Assembly (NCBI RefSeq): GCF_023656515.1
Contig: NZ_JAMOFV010000006.1
Coordinates: forward strand, 1,525,354 to 1,589,353
Reading direction: 5' to 3'
Origin: Clostridium swellfunianum
GTDB taxonomy: Bacteria; Bacillota; Clostridia; Clostridiales; Clostridiaceae
Length of the DNA: 64,000 nucleotides
In this document: positions 25,841-35,289 of the stretch, piece after piece
Layout: every line of letters begins with the position of its first letter
Numbering within the stretch: position 1 is the stretch's first letter
Made by a program: the position numbers and the translations under genes
Notes under the pieces: model-generated
Told to the model about the DNA's origin: nothing
The model's database searches: none
Seen by the model: only the letters and a program-made list of their open reading frames with translations

Positions 25841-27199
25841 CTATCTTATTATCTCTCCGTTAGACTGTATCAATTCCTTATACCAGTAACCAGAATCCTT
25901 AATAGTTCTCTTCTGGGTTTCAAAGTCTACATACACCATTCCAAAACGTTCTGAGTAGCCCTTCGCCCATTCAAAGTTATCTGTTAAAGACCATGCAAAA
26001 TAAGCTTCAATATCAACTCCAGCTTCAACAGCCTTTTTCATCTCACCAATATAACGATACATAAAATCTATTCTATTTGGATCATGAACCTTTCCATCCA
26101 CTGAAACTACGTCATGAGCTGACATGCCATTTTCGGTAATAACAATAGGCTTTTTATAGCGTTCATATAAAAATTTCGGTGCCCAGTATAAGGCTTCAGG
26201 CGTTACTGGCCAGCCTATTGCTGTTCTGTCGTAGCCAATTGGTCTTTCAACCCACTCAAAGCCATTTTTTCCTGCTCTGACAGCGGAACCATTGTATATA
26301 TTTTGCCCATAAAAGTCCAAGGGCTGTGACATTATCTTCAAATCATTCTGCCCTATTTTAGGCAAATCTTTTTCATAAAGCTTCAAGCCATCTTTAGGAT
26401 AAGCTCCAAGCATAACAGGGTCGCTCCACCATGTAACGCTCCATAAGTAATTATTTGGGTCTGGCTGCACCTGAAAATAAGCCTCTCTTGCTGCATCGAT
26501 ATCCTCTTTTGAATCAGAAGCAGGATAAGCTGCGCTGCTGGTTGGGGCATATCCGACCTTAGCATCCTTAACCACGCTTCGTATTGCCTGCACTGCATAA
26601 CCATGTGCCAGCATAACGTTGTGAGCCATCTCTAAAGTTGATTTTATAGACATAATATTGCCTGGCGCATGCTCACCGGTTACATGTCCTAGGCCCACAA
26701 AACACTGAGGCTCATTAATAGTGATAAAGTTTTTTACTCTGTCACCAAGTCTTTGCGCAACGATTTTGGCATAATTAGCAAACCATTTTGGACTCTCAGG
26801 GTTCTGCCAGCCCCCAAGACGATGAAGCGCAAAGGGCAAATCCCAGTGAAATAAAGTGGCATAAGGAGTAATTCCTTTTTCTAAAAGTTCGTCCACCAGC
26901 TTGTCATAAAAGTCCAAACCTTTTTCATTTATCTCACCTATACCCTCTGGAAGAATTCTTGACCATGCGATAGAAAACCTATAGGCTTGTAAACCTATGG
27001 ATTCCATTATATTAACGTCTTCTTTGTACCTGTGATAGTGATCACAGGCTATATCACCATTTTGTCCACTAAACACCTTTCCCTTAGTGTTACAAAAATC
27101 ATCCCATACTGTTAATCCTCTACCATCTTCATAGGCTGCACCTTCAATTTGATAGGATGAGGTTGCAGCTCCCCAAATAAAATCCTTTGAAAAACTCAT
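25841..27199 (-). CDS. Glycoside hydrolase family 1 beta-glucosidase
   Basis: 452 aa, the standard GH1 length and intracellular (no signal). FIWGAATSSYQIEGA is the N-terminal signature. The acid/base is Glu163 in INEPQ and the nucleophile is Glu356 in ITENGMS. It has no phospho-sugar-specific features that I can recognise, which fits a substrate brought in unphosphorylated by the adjacent ABC importer. It is the last gene of the locus, 75 nt after the LacI-type regulator. Cleavage of cellobiose or another beta-glucoside is likely. Confidence 0.95.
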   Translation of the reverse strand: MSFSKDFIWGAATSSYQIEGAAYEDGRGLTVWDDFCNTKGKVFSGQNGDIACDHYHRYKEDVNIMESIGLQAYRFSIAWSRILPEGIGEINEKGLDFYDKLVDELLEKGITPYATLFHWDLPFALHRLGGWQNPESPKWFANYAKIVAQRLGDRVKNFITINEPQCFVGLGHVTGEHAPGNIMSIKSTLEMAHNVMLAHGYAVQAIRSVVKDAKVGYAPTSSAAYPASDSKEDIDAAREAYFQVQPDPNNYLWSVTWWSDPVMLGAYPKDGLKLYEKDLPKIGQNDLKIMSQPLDFYGQNIYNGSAVRAGKNGFEWVERPIGYDRTAIGWPVTPEALYWAPKFLYERYKKPIVITENGMSAHDVVSVDGKVHDPNRIDFMYRYIGEMKKAVEAGVDIEAYFAWSLTDNFEWAKGYSERFGMVYVDFETQKRTIKDSGYWYKELIQSNGEIIR

Positions 27200-27273
27200 A
27201 ATAAAATCTCCCTCACTATTATTAACCTATCTACTTGGAAAACCCTAAGTCTGTGAAAGCAGCCTGCCTCATG

Positions 27274-28290
27274 CTATACCCGCGTACAGCTGTTTCGCAC
27301 TATAAGTTTTGTTGGAATACGAACCTCCAAAGCATCCTCCATAGGCTTATTCTCAATAAGCTGGATTAACTTATCAGCTGCCTTTTGTCCAATTGTTGCC
27401 CTATCCTGATGCACTGTGGTAAGTGCTGGGGACATATAGCCTGATACTTTTAAATTATCAAAGCCAACCACAGATATATCCTCAGGAACACGGAAGCCCT
27501 GTGATTGGATAGTTGATATTGCAGAAAAAGCAATATCATCATAGGCCATAAATATAGCAGTAGGTAAGTCATCCCAACATTGTTGAAGAAGCTTCACAGC
27601 AGCCTTGCTGCCTTCCTCGGGTGCAAATGCATCTGTTTCTATAATATACTTTGGATTAAATTCGATACCCTTAGAATTTAAAAACTCCAAGTATGCACCA
27701 TATCTTTCACGTCCAGCCACACTAGTAAGCGGACATGCTACATGAGCTATTTTCCTATGTCCAAGTAAATAGAGATATTCCAATGCCTGCATAGTTCCCA
27801 TACGATAATCGGCTATTACAGTATGAGTATTAGGGTATATGTCCTCTACAGAAACACATTTTACATCACTAGACAGCACATTTTGAATTTCATCAGCATG
27901 ATTTCTGTCCATGGCTAAAAGTACTCCCTCTAAACCTCTGTATTTACAGTGTTCAAGATAGGAAGCTTCTTTGTTTCCTATATGCTTACTTACAAACAGT
28001 ACATCATACCCATATTCTGCAGCCCTCATCTTGAAGTTCTGCAGTATTTCACCGAAATGAGGATGTGTTATACCTGCTCCTGTATCCTCAGAAAAAATCA
28101 CCCCTATAAGCCAGGTCTTCTTTGTAGTCAGAGCTCTGGCATTTGTATTTGGGGTATAGCTCAGACTTTCAGATACTTCCATTATTTTTTTATACGTGCT
28201 GTCTTTTACACTGCTATAATTATTAAAAGCCTTGGAAACTGTTGCAGGCGAACAACCTGCTAACTTAGCAATATCATAAATAGTTACCAT
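27274..28290 (-). CDS. LacI-family transcriptional regulator
   Basis: 338 aa. The helix-turn-helix IYDIAKLAGCSPATVSKAFN is at the N-terminus, followed by a hinge and a periplasmic-binding-protein-like effector domain (about 60-335) with GVIFSEDTGAG and SVVGFDNLKVSGYMSP. It lies between the permease genes and the beta-glucosidase gene and is probably the local repressor. The candidate operators are the GAAACCGGTTTC dyads at 31752-31769 and 31966-31979. Confidence 0.93.
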   Translation of the reverse strand: MVTIYDIAKLAGCSPATVSKAFNNYSSVKDSTYKKIMEVSESLSYTPNTNARALTTKKTWLIGVIFSEDTGAGITHPHFGEILQNFKMRAAEYGYDVLFVSKHIGNKEASYLEHCKYRGLEGVLLAMDRNHADEIQNVLSSDVKCVSVEDIYPNTHTVIADYRMGTMQALEYLYLLGHRKIAHVACPLTSVAGRERYGAYLEFLNSKGIEFNPKYIIETDAFAPEEGSKAAVKLLQQCWDDLPTAIFMAYDDIAFSAISTIQSQGFRVPEDISVVGFDNLKVSGYMSPALTTVHQDRATIGQKAADKLIQLIENKPMEDALEVRIPTKLIVRNSCTRV

Positions 28291-28396
28291 TGCTCCTACC
28301 TCGTTTCTTTATTCTTATCTATTGGTAATTATACCCTATCCAAAATTTCATTTCAATTGAGCAACTGGTATTTAAAATCTGCCTCTCTGCCCAAAC

Positions 28397-29236
28397 CTAT
28401 TCTTTTACCGCTCCCATAGCGATTCCGCTTACAATATATTTTGAGAATATAGCATACACAATTATTATTGGCACAATAGATACAGCAAGACCTACATATA
28501 TACTTCCATAGTCTGTTCTATAGGTATCCCCTCTCAAGGTCTGCACAAGCATTGGCAGTGTGTACTTTTCAATCTTATTAAGCATAATAAATGGCAAAAA
28601 GAAGTTATTCCAAGACCCAACGAAAGCAAATATTCCCATTGTAAATGCACCTGGTTTTGCTATCGGAAGCATTATTTTATGGAATATTGCAAGCTCACCA
28701 CAGCCATCTATTCTGGCGGCATCAATCAAGTCCCTAACAACCACCGATTGCATGTACTGAACTGCAAGAAATATGGACCCTGGCGCAGCAATAGCCGGTA
28801 GTATAAGAGGTATATAACTATTTGTAAGCTTAAGTACAGACATGTATCTATAAAAGCCTATAATAGAAACCTGTGTTGGTACAAGAACAAGCACAATTAT
28901 CAAACCATACAGGAATTTTTTGTAGAAGAAATTATATACTTGAATTCCATAAGCAAACATCATTGAGAAATATACAGTAAGAACTGTAACACCTAAAGAG
29001 ATTGTCACACTGTTTTTAAAGCCATTTGAAATACTAAAACCTCTATTGGTAAGGTTTCTCCAATTGGCAGCAAAATTTGAACCAGGCACCAGGCTTATAC
29101 CCTGTTGTATTTCCGGCGTTGTTCGTGTTGCATTTACCAGCAGAATCCACATTGGCAATATACACATTACCGCTAGAATCACTAGAAATATATAGATGAA
29201 GACACGCATTAATCTCGTTCTAAAAGTGTAATTCAT
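28397..29236 (-). CDS. Carbohydrate ABC transporter permease (MalG type)
   Basis: 279 aa with six hydrophobic segments and the permease EAA loop, seen as DAARIDGCGELAIFHKIMLP, which contacts the ATPase. Its ATG overlaps the stop of the MalF-type gene by 4 nt. It forms the membrane channel with that partner. No ATPase gene is in the operon, so a shared MsmX/MsiK-like ATPase encoded elsewhere is probably used. Confidence 0.93.
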   Translation of the reverse strand: MNYTFRTRLMRVFIYIFLVILAVMCILPMWILLVNATRTTPEIQQGISLVPGSNFAANWRNLTNRGFSISNGFKNSVTISLGVTVLTVYFSMMFAYGIQVYNFFYKKFLYGLIIVLVLVPTQVSIIGFYRYMSVLKLTNSYIPLILPAIAAPGSIFLAVQYMQSVVVRDLIDAARIDGCGELAIFHKIMLPIAKPGAFTMGIFAFVGSWNNFFLPFIMLNKIEKYTLPMLVQTLRGDTYRTDYGSIYVGLAVSIVPIIIVYAIFSKYIVSGIAMGAVKE

Positions 29237-30201
29237 ACTCCTGCAGCCCCCTTCTTAAGCTCTCTGCTTTTTACTTTCGAGGATACTCCAGTACCCGTGG
29301 AATCCTTATCACGCAGGAGCCTTACTATTGCAAAGGCACATACACATGTAATTATAAACATCACAACTCCCACGCTTGCAGCAGCTCCTATATGACCTTT
29401 GGTGCTGGAGAACTTCATATACATAAGTATGCTCATTGTCATTATAGAACCACTTGGAGAACCACGCCCATCTGTCAGCATATATGGTATATCAAACATT
29501 TGCATACCGCCTACAAGAGATGTAACTAAGGTATAAACCAGAATTGGTTTTAAAAGAGGCAGTGTTATTTTTGTGAACATCTGAGCTGCCGTTGCTCCGT
29601 CTACCGTTGCAGACTCGTAGTATGAAGGAGATATAGACGTCATACCTGCCATTAATACTATAAGTGTAGAGCCAAACCACATCCACCACTGCACAAATAT
29701 TACAATTCCTTGTGTCCATCCAGTACTTCTAAAATAATCTATAGCTTGACTGAAAAGCTGATTAACAGGTCCGTACATTGAGAAAAAGTTAAAGAATAAT
29801 ACTGCTATTGTTGCAGGCATCAAAAGGTTTGGCAAATAGTAAATAGCACGAAAAATACCAACACCTTTCATCTTTAACCTATTGTTAGTAAACCATATTG
29901 ATAGAAGCATGGCTATGCCAATCTGTGGTATAAAGTTTAGAAGCCAAATCTTCCATGTATTTTTTAATGATTGCATAAAGAATTTATCTTCAAATAATTG
30001 TTTGAAGTTGTCTAGTCCCACAATCTTAGAGGTTTCACTCATCAAAGTAGTATTTGTAATGCTTAAATAGAATGTATATATAAGAGGATAAAAGGAGAAT
30101 ACAAGAAACCCAATTATAAATGGAGCTGTAAATAAATAACCGTAATAATTTTTTTCTAATTTCCCTTTACGTCTCTTTATATTAACATCACTCACTGACA
30201 C
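29233..30201 (-). CDS. Carbohydrate ABC transporter permease (MalF type)
   Basis: About 322 aa with six membrane segments and the EAA loop ESATVDGATAAQMFTKITLP. The frame opens at GTG 30210, but AAAGGA is then only a base or two away. The GTG at 30201, ten bases after the AGGA, is preferred. It pairs with the MalG-type subunit. A stable stem-loop separates it from the upstream binding-protein gene, as is usual where the binding protein is made in excess. Confidence 0.9.
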   Translation of the reverse strand: MSVSDVNIKRRKGKLEKNYYGYLFTAPFIIGFLVFSFYPLIYTFYLSITNTTLMSETSKIVGLDNFKQLFEDKFFMQSLKNTWKIWLLNFIPQIGIAMLLSIWFTNNRLKMKGVGIFRAIYYLPNLLMPATIAVLFFNFFSMYGPVNQLFSQAIDYFRSTGWTQGIVIFVQWWMWFGSTLIVLMAGMTSISPSYYESATVDGATAAQMFTKITLPLLKPILVYTLVTSLVGGMQMFDIPYMLTDGRGSPSGSIMTMSILMYMKFSSTKGHIGAAASVGVVMFIITCVCAFAIVRLLRDKDSTGTGVSSKVKSRELKKGAAGV

Positions 30202-30237
30202 TGCAATCACATCCTTTCATATTAAATAACAAGTTAT

Positions 30238-30278
30238 TAATAAAATCTGCGGCTATAAAGAAACCGCAGATTTTATTA
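30238..30278 (-). terminator. Intercistronic stem-loop after the binding-protein gene
   Basis: A perfect stem of at least 14 bp (30239-30252 with 30264-30277) ends in an AT-rich tail. It probably stabilises the binding-protein message or partially terminates it. Confidence 0.75.
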
Positions 30279-30290
30279 GTTCAGGTTAAG

Positions 30291-31718
30291 CTAATCCACC
30301 TTTATATCAGGCAATGCATTCTTTACAGCCTCTTTAAACGCTTTAATTGTTTCTTCTTTAGTTCCTTTACCCGAAGCATAGTTTGCCATTGGGTCATTTA
30401 AAGCTCTTTGAATTGCATCATCAGAAGCTTGTATAAGCTTTGCATTTATTGATGGTGCTGCTGCCTGGAATGCCTTATAGGAATTCTGTCCGCCTATAAA
30501 TTTGCTTGAATCTGAATTATCAAAGGATGAAACTATTGATTCTACAACCTTTTGGCTGGATACGAAGTCGCCAGGTCCTTGGCCAAGTGTATCTCCAATT
30601 GTATTATCAATTGCCTTAAGGTAAGCATTATTATAAACACCAGTTGCCCAATTCTTAAGGGTAGTTTCATTTAAAGTCATAAACTTTATGAAATCCTTAG
30701 CTGTATCAAGGTTCTTAGCATTTTTTATTGCACCTACATAAGTACCGCCCCAGAAATAAGGCATTGGTCCACTAATACATGCCCAGTCACCAGTAGTGTC
30801 CTTACCAACCTTAGCAGTCTTGTCAGCGTTATCCTTTGGAATTCCATTTTGCATCAATACATATGGAAGTCCCCAGGTTGGAAGCAAGTATGAGAATACT
30901 TGTTTAGACTTTTTAGTAGCAGGATCCACTAAGGAATCGTTCATTCCAGCAAACCAGCCCTCTTGCCATTGAGTAGCCTGAGCTTCATAACCATTTTGTC
31001 TGAACTCCTTAGCCATATCAAGAAGATCATTTACTTTAGGATCGATAACAAGCTTATCATTTTCAACCCATGGCTTCTGACGGTTAGCAAAATAAAGATT
31101 TGCAAAATCGCCTGTTGACGCAACCATGTAAGTGTCTCCATTTGAAGCATCTTTAATCTTCTTAGCTACATCTTTAAACTTATTCATATCTGAAACCATA
31201 GCCTGAACTTGTACTGGATCGTCAGTTCCTAAGTATTTTTTAGCTAAGCTTCTGCGGTAGAACATTGCTCCAGGGGTAGCCTGATATGAAAGAGCCTTTA
31301 ATTTTCCGTCGTTGCTTCCTATATCAAGCGTGTATTGATATGTTTTCATATCCTTTATTAATGGATTTAAATCTGAAATATCAGCCAGGAAAGTGCTTTC
31401 TACATACTCTTTTACAAATGAAATTTCCAAGGATACTACATCAGGAACATCTCCTGATTGAAGAGTACTCTTAAGCTTTGTCTGGAATTCCCCATTTGTC
31501 ATAGGAATCATTGTATACTCAACTTTTACTTCTGGATGCTCCTTCTGATAAGCAAGAGCAAATGTCTTAACTTCATCAGTAAAAGACCAAATTTTTAATG
31601 TCTTTGGCGTGTTGTCAGTTGGTTTTGTTGCAGTGCTTGTACTAGTTTTTTGACAGCCAGCTAATATGCCAACGGACATCAAACAAGCAAGTGCAAATGC
31701 CATTTTCCTTTTTAACAT
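30291..31718 (-). CDS. Carbohydrate ABC transporter substrate-binding lipoprotein
   Basis: 475 aa. The lipobox ILAGC puts Cys22 as the lipid anchor. The mature part is a family 1 solute-binding fold with VKVEYTMIPMTNGEFQTKLK and GDVPDVVSLEISF near the N-terminus. It captures an oligosaccharide outside the membrane and delivers it to the MalF/MalG pair. It is the first gene of the beta-glucoside operon, and its promoter overlaps operator dyads. GGGGTGG precedes the ATG. Confidence 0.93.
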   Translation of the reverse strand: MLKRKMAFALACLMSVGILAGCQKTSTSTATKPTDNTPKTLKIWSFTDEVKTFALAYQKEHPEVKVEYTMIPMTNGEFQTKLKSTLQSGDVPDVVSLEISFVKEYVESTFLADISDLNPLIKDMKTYQYTLDIGSNDGKLKALSYQATPGAMFYRRSLAKKYLGTDDPVQVQAMVSDMNKFKDVAKKIKDASNGDTYMVASTGDFANLYFANRQKPWVENDKLVIDPKVNDLLDMAKEFRQNGYEAQATQWQEGWFAGMNDSLVDPATKKSKQVFSYLLPTWGLPYVLMQNGIPKDNADKTAKVGKDTTGDWACISGPMPYFWGGTYVGAIKNAKNLDTAKDFIKFMTLNETTLKNWATGVYNNAYLKAIDNTIGDTLGQGPGDFVSSQKVVESIVSSFDNSDSSKFIGGQNSYKAFQAAAPSINAKLIQASDDAIQRALNDPMANYASGKGTKEETIKAFKEAVKNALPDIKVD

Positions 31719-31751
31719 TTATACCACCCCATAAAATTATTAGTAACGTTT

Positions 31752-31769
31752 ACAGAAACCGGTTTCTGT
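31752..31769. promoter_or_regulatory. LacI-type operator O1
   Basis: ACAGAAACCGGTTTCTGT is a perfect 18-bp palindrome with the central CCGG typical of LacI-family sites. It lies about 10 bp after the -10 box, just downstream of the expected transcription start, where a repressor would block the polymerase. Confidence 0.85.
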
Positions 31770-31779
31770 TTATATAAAT

Positions 31780-31808
31780 ATATTACCACGGTTGTTATAT
31801 TATTACAA
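31780..31808 (-). promoter_or_regulatory. SigA promoter of the beta-glucoside operon
   Basis: On the minus strand TTGTAA (31803-31808), a 17-bp spacer and TAATAT (31780-31785) are followed by operator O1. Confidence 0.65.
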
Positions 31809-31965
31809 TATGTTTTTGGTTAATAAATGCAAATTTATTCAATATATTCATAATATTTCACAACTTAATTTGCTAACAGCCTATTGAAAAACATTGTTAT
31901 AGGTGTAAAACGCTTTATATTAATCTATTCTTCAATATTAAAAATGAATTTATCACCACAAGTTT

Positions 31966-31979
31966 CAGAAACCGGTTTC
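31966..31979. promoter_or_regulatory. LacI-type operator O2
   Basis: CAGAAACCGGTTTC repeats the core of O1 about 213 bp upstream, close to 20 helical turns, a spacing compatible with DNA looping. Confidence 0.75.
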
Positions 31980-32016
31980 CTTTTCCCTCTATAGTATATG
32001 TTTATGGGGAGCATTT

Positions 32017-33546
32017 TTATAACCTATCAGAGGCAAAGTATTCAGTAAAATCTTTTTTTAAATCTATTCCTTCGCTTTTCAGAATTTCCTTTGAAAGATA
32101 ATAGCCGCTAGCCATAACTCCTGCAACTCCAAAACCAGGAAATACCCACTGCCCCACTAAGTATAAATTCTTTATATCAGTTCTTTGCTTCATATATTTA
32201 CCGTACTCTGACTGTTCTATAGACCATCCCATAAAGGAACCATTTTTACTGTAAGTATATCTTTCGTAGGTCAGGGGAGTAGAAAGTTCATGGTAGGAAA
32301 TAGCATCAATAAACTCCCTGCCCATTTGCTCTTCTATACGATTCAACAAAACTTCCTCAATTTCCTTCTTAAGCTTTTTATATTTTTCACCACGGCTTCC
32401 ACCGGCTTCAGTTTCCCAGTTATTATTATATTCATAACTGATGGGAACCGAGGCAACTAAGGCTCTAAACTCATCCCCCGGTCTACTAGGATAAATATTT
32501 ATAACAATGGGTGCTGTTTCCGGAATATAGTCACTTGTCTTCATTTTATAATCCTTTTTAGAAAGAATACTTATTCCCTCTAAATTACCAAGGTTATACT
32601 TATTCTCATCTAATGACATGAACAGAGCCGCTATGGGTTCGAATATTTTTCTTTTGGAGATTGCTTTTTTCATTTTTCCCTTAGCTGCCGCTTCATCTGA
32701 AATCCATTCATAGGTAAAATGTGGCGACGCATTGCTTATAACTTGACCATGATATTCTGTGCCATCCTTTGTTTTTACTCCATAGGCTCTATTATCCTTA
32801 ACCAATATTTCAGTCACTTCGGCATTCAGCTTCAATTCTCCGCCAAGGCCATGAAGTCCTTTAACTGCTGCATCCGGAATTGCCTGCATACCATTAATAG
32901 GATAATAATTTTTGCCGTACACCCCCCATTGATAGGCAAAGGCCATAAATACCATTGGATAGGGAGCTTTTGAATAAATGGCTGTCTTTAGTTCCTCACC
33001 GGCTGTAAAGGAGTCTAGCATTTTGCTAACATCTTTATTGCCATATTTCATAAAGGCAGGCATCCGTTTCTTTGAGTTCATGCCAAACTTGATTAACTGA
33101 AACAGGTTCATGTCATAGGGAGGTTCAGGAGCCTCTGTTCCAGAAAACATTTCTGTATTAATGGTTTCCATAACATCAAAAATATGATTCACTTCATCCT
33201 TATTTTCTGGAAACTGCTTCAGAAAGCTCTCACGCAGCTTTCCATGCTCAAAATCATATTCCTTTCCATCAATGAAGCATTTCAAATCCCCCTTAAGCGC
33301 CACTGTTTCCACCTGAGGTGCCTTCCAGAATTCCATAAACTGAGGAATCGCCTGCCCTTCTTTCAATTCATATAAACCGTGAATGCCAAGATCAAAGTGA
33401 ACACCTTTTCTAGGAAAGGAAGTTACCAGTCCACCCGGAATATTATGTTTTTCAAGCACCAAAACTTTCTTATTATATTTGGCAAGAAAGTTTGCAGCAC
33501 TTAGCCCTCCCATTCCTGCTCCAATAATAATATAGTCATATTGCAT
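32017..33546 (-). CDS. Phytoene-desaturase-like FAD-dependent oxidoreductase
   Basis: 509 aa. The dinucleotide-binding motif YDYIIIGAGMGGLSAANFLA with the following acidic residue (VLVLEKH) is at the N-terminus. The C-terminal NLYLVGQWVFPGFGVAGVMASG is the conserved FAD-contacting end of the CrtI/retinol saturase (13,14-reductase) family. It acts on a lipophilic polyene or similar compound, but none of the usual carotenoid genes is nearby. GGAAGG points to the ATG at 33546. It is the last gene in an operon with two flavodoxin-fold reductases. Confidence 0.88.
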   Translation of the reverse strand: MQYDYIIIGAGMGGLSAANFLAKYNKKVLVLEKHNIPGGLVTSFPRKGVHFDLGIHGLYELKEGQAIPQFMEFWKAPQVETVALKGDLKCFIDGKEYDFEHGKLRESFLKQFPENKDEVNHIFDVMETINTEMFSGTEAPEPPYDMNLFQLIKFGMNSKKRMPAFMKYGNKDVSKMLDSFTAGEELKTAIYSKAPYPMVFMAFAYQWGVYGKNYYPINGMQAIPDAAVKGLHGLGGELKLNAEVTEILVKDNRAYGVKTKDGTEYHGQVISNASPHFTYEWISDEAAAKGKMKKAISKRKIFEPIAALFMSLDENKYNLGNLEGISILSKKDYKMKTSDYIPETAPIVINIYPSRPGDEFRALVASVPISYEYNNNWETEAGGSRGEKYKKLKKEIEEVLLNRIEEQMGREFIDAISYHELSTPLTYERYTYSKNGSFMGWSIEQSEYGKYMKQRTDIKNLYLVGQWVFPGFGVAGVMASGYYLSKEILKSEGIDLKKDFTEYFASDRL

Positions 33547-33590
33547 TCCATTACCTTCCTTCATTAAATCATTCAGCTGCAGGCCCCCTA

Positions 33591-34232
33591 CTATAGAAAA
33601 GGTCTATCCAGTCTTTTCTCATAAGCATTATGCTTTTTCATCTCTCTATGCCAGAACACATCGTTTATACCTGACCTAGTAACCACCCTAAGTATTCCAA
33701 GAAGAGGCTGAGTTATCTCGTAAGGCTTTCCAAGCTTTTTAACCAGCTCTTTATCAAAAGCATGGTTTTCCTCATAGGCAGCACCTAAATCAGAAACCAT
33801 CTTAAGTACCTTTTTAAACATATTTGGCATCATATATATAGCAGCTGCTTCTCCCTTGCAAACTGTACCTAGATAGCTGTAGTTAAGCTTTCTTGCAAAG
33901 CTCTCCAAATAGGGTACAACAAATCTCTCCTGGGAGGTTTCCATAAAACCAGCCTGAATAATAAATCCTATAGACTTGCCTTCAGCAGCAGGCTCCATAG
34001 CCTCAAAAAACTCCATGACAATTCCCGGCATAGCATGGATATAAAGAGGCATTATCATAATAACTGTATCAAAATCTTTTATATATTTAGCAAGCTCACT
34101 TTTGTCACTATTGGCTATACACCTTATTTCACAGGGATTCTTCATATCTTTTACAAACTGCTCAGCAAAAATTAAGCTATTGCAGTTTTTAGAGTTTCCT
34201 TTAGGTGAACCGTTTAAAATTATTGTCTTCAT
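33591..34232 (-). CDS. NAD(P)H-dependent flavodoxin-fold oxidoreductase
   Basis: 213 aa. The N-terminus IILNGSPKGNSKNCNSLIFA is the FMN-phosphate loop of the NADPH-dependent FMN reductase/flavodoxin_2 group. DTVIMIMPLYIHAMPGIV is the second FMN loop. It is cytosolic, and its substrate is unknown. It overlaps the preceding gene by 4 nt and lies about 45 nt before the FAD oxidoreductase, so the three genes form a redox operon. Confidence 0.85.
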   Translation of the reverse strand: MKTIILNGSPKGNSKNCNSLIFAEQFVKDMKNPCEIRCIANSDKSELAKYIKDFDTVIMIMPLYIHAMPGIVMEFFEAMEPAAEGKSIGFIIQAGFMETSQERFVVPYLESFARKLNYSYLGTVCKGEAAAIYMMPNMFKKVLKMVSDLGAAYEENHAFDKELVKKLGKPYEITQPLLGILRVVTRSGINDVFWHREMKKHNAYEKRLDRPFL

Positions 34233-34711
34233 ATCTGGCTGCCTCCTTCTGAAACAAATTCTTGGATAGGCTTAATAGTAATATTTTTTGAATGAAACTG
34301 ATAAAACACCCTGTTTACGTAGTCTACAAAAATCTTCCTGCTGTCTTCGTCTTCAAATTCTCCATCATAATAAAATTCGATGTCCGGATACTTGTCGTAT
34401 CTCTTTACATGCATGGACTCCCCAGTATCATAGGAAATATAGGGCAGATAAAGAGGCAGCATTCTATCAAAAAGGCTTTTTAAATTGCTGCTTATAAAGC
34501 CCTTTGAAACCTTCGAGAAATATACAGCCTTATCAGCTGTTATATACTCGTGATAAAATTCATCCAAGTCCTTATGAACACATCTTCCCGGTGTTGTCCA
34601 CCAACAGCTCCAGCAGCCAATACAACCTTTAACCTTCCTTTCTGTCAAGTCCAGCGTAAAAGTATCTGCTGCACCTATACTCTCACATTCTTTAATAATT
34701 ACAGTTTTCAT
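34229..34711 (-). CDS. Flavodoxin-family NADPH-dependent reductase, short
   Basis: 160 aa. GCIGCWSCWWTTPGRCVHKD is the Cys-rich motif of the iron-sulfur-flavoprotein/FMN-reductase family, followed by SKVSKGFISSNLKSLFDRMLP. The usual N-terminal GSPR FMN loop is missing because the protein begins about 20 residues late (MKTVIIKECESIG). It may bind flavin poorly or act as a partner subunit of the next protein, which does carry that loop. Its start lies behind a GGGGG ribosome binding site. Confidence 0.75.
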   Translation of the reverse strand: MKTVIIKECESIGAADTFTLDLTERKVKGCIGCWSCWWTTPGRCVHKDLDEFYHEYITADKAVYFSKVSKGFISSNLKSLFDRMLPLYLPYISYDTGESMHVKRYDKYPDIEFYYDGEFEDEDSRKIFVDYVNRVFYQFHSKNITIKPIQEFVSEGGSQI

Positions 34712-34742
34712 TTTTAACCCCCTACTATTTTAATTTGACATC

Positions 34743-34778
34743 AAAAAGAGCTGTAAAAACAATTAATTCTTACAGCTC
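34743..34778 (-). terminator. Hairpin with T-run just upstream of the redox operon
   Basis: GAGCTGTAA (34748-34756) pairs with TTACAGCTC (34770-34778) and ends in five T on the minus strand, only about 30 nt before the start codon. It may be an attenuator or the terminator of a lost gene. Confidence 0.55.
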
Positions 34779-34877
34779 AAAATTACGACTATTAAATTGA
34801 TTAATCATCTGCCCCTATTTGCAGTTTACTATCTGCCCTATTAATATATTACCATATTTTACAGCTTTCATCATTAC

Positions 34878-34902
34878 ATTTGTAAGCGCTATGGTTACAA
34901 AT
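34878..34902. promoter_or_regulatory. Inverted repeat, possible operator
   Basis: ATTTGTAA (34878-34885) and TTACAAAT (34895-34902) form an 8-9-8 dyad. It includes TGTAAGCGCT, close to one half of a CcpA cre site. It lies in the divergent gap between the redox operon and the small membrane protein genes; the remaining roughly 150 bp to 35059 show nothing but AT-rich DNA and a TATAAT at 34998. Confidence 0.45.
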
Positions 34903-35059
34903 CCACTTCTTTATCACCTAGAATTAATTTAAGGGTTCTGTTAAAGAGTAGTGTTGAAAATCAAGATCGTTTTATATACTTAATTATCCATATTCGGTAT
35001 AATTAACTTAAAATGCAACTGAATATTAAAAAGAAGTAGTATTGGAGGCGCTTACTACA

Positions 35060-35254
35060 ATGAATAATAAAAAATATAAGAAAGAAGAAGTTATATACCT
35101 ACCCATTTTTGTCGGTTTAGGAGTAGGGATGGGGTCTTTTTTAGGGTCTGCAATATTTGATGATATGGTACTTGGAATATCTCTTGGAATTACTATAGGG
35201 GCTATTGTTGGAGGTATTCTGGATTATATAAAAAGCAAAAATAATCTGTCATAG
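35060..35254 (+). CDS. Small two-helix membrane protein
   Basis: 64 aa. Two hydrophobic, Gly-rich helices (about 12-32 and 37-56) follow a basic N-terminus. GVGMGSFLGSAIF looks like a glycine zipper. GGAGG at 35044 stands 11 nt before the ATG at 35060. I recognise no family. It is first of three tandem small membrane protein genes in an AT-rich patch. Confidence 0.6.
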   Translation: MNNKKYKKEEVIYLPIFVGLGVGMGSFLGSAIFDDMVLGISLGITIGAIVGGILDYIKSKNNLS

Positions 35255-35289
35255 CAATTTATCATCTATTAATTGAAGGGAGAAGATTT

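Noticed and set aside
34878-34902. A true CcpA cre site
   Set aside because: Only one half fits the cre consensus; the dyad spacing (8-9-8) is not that of cre. Kept only as a possible operator.
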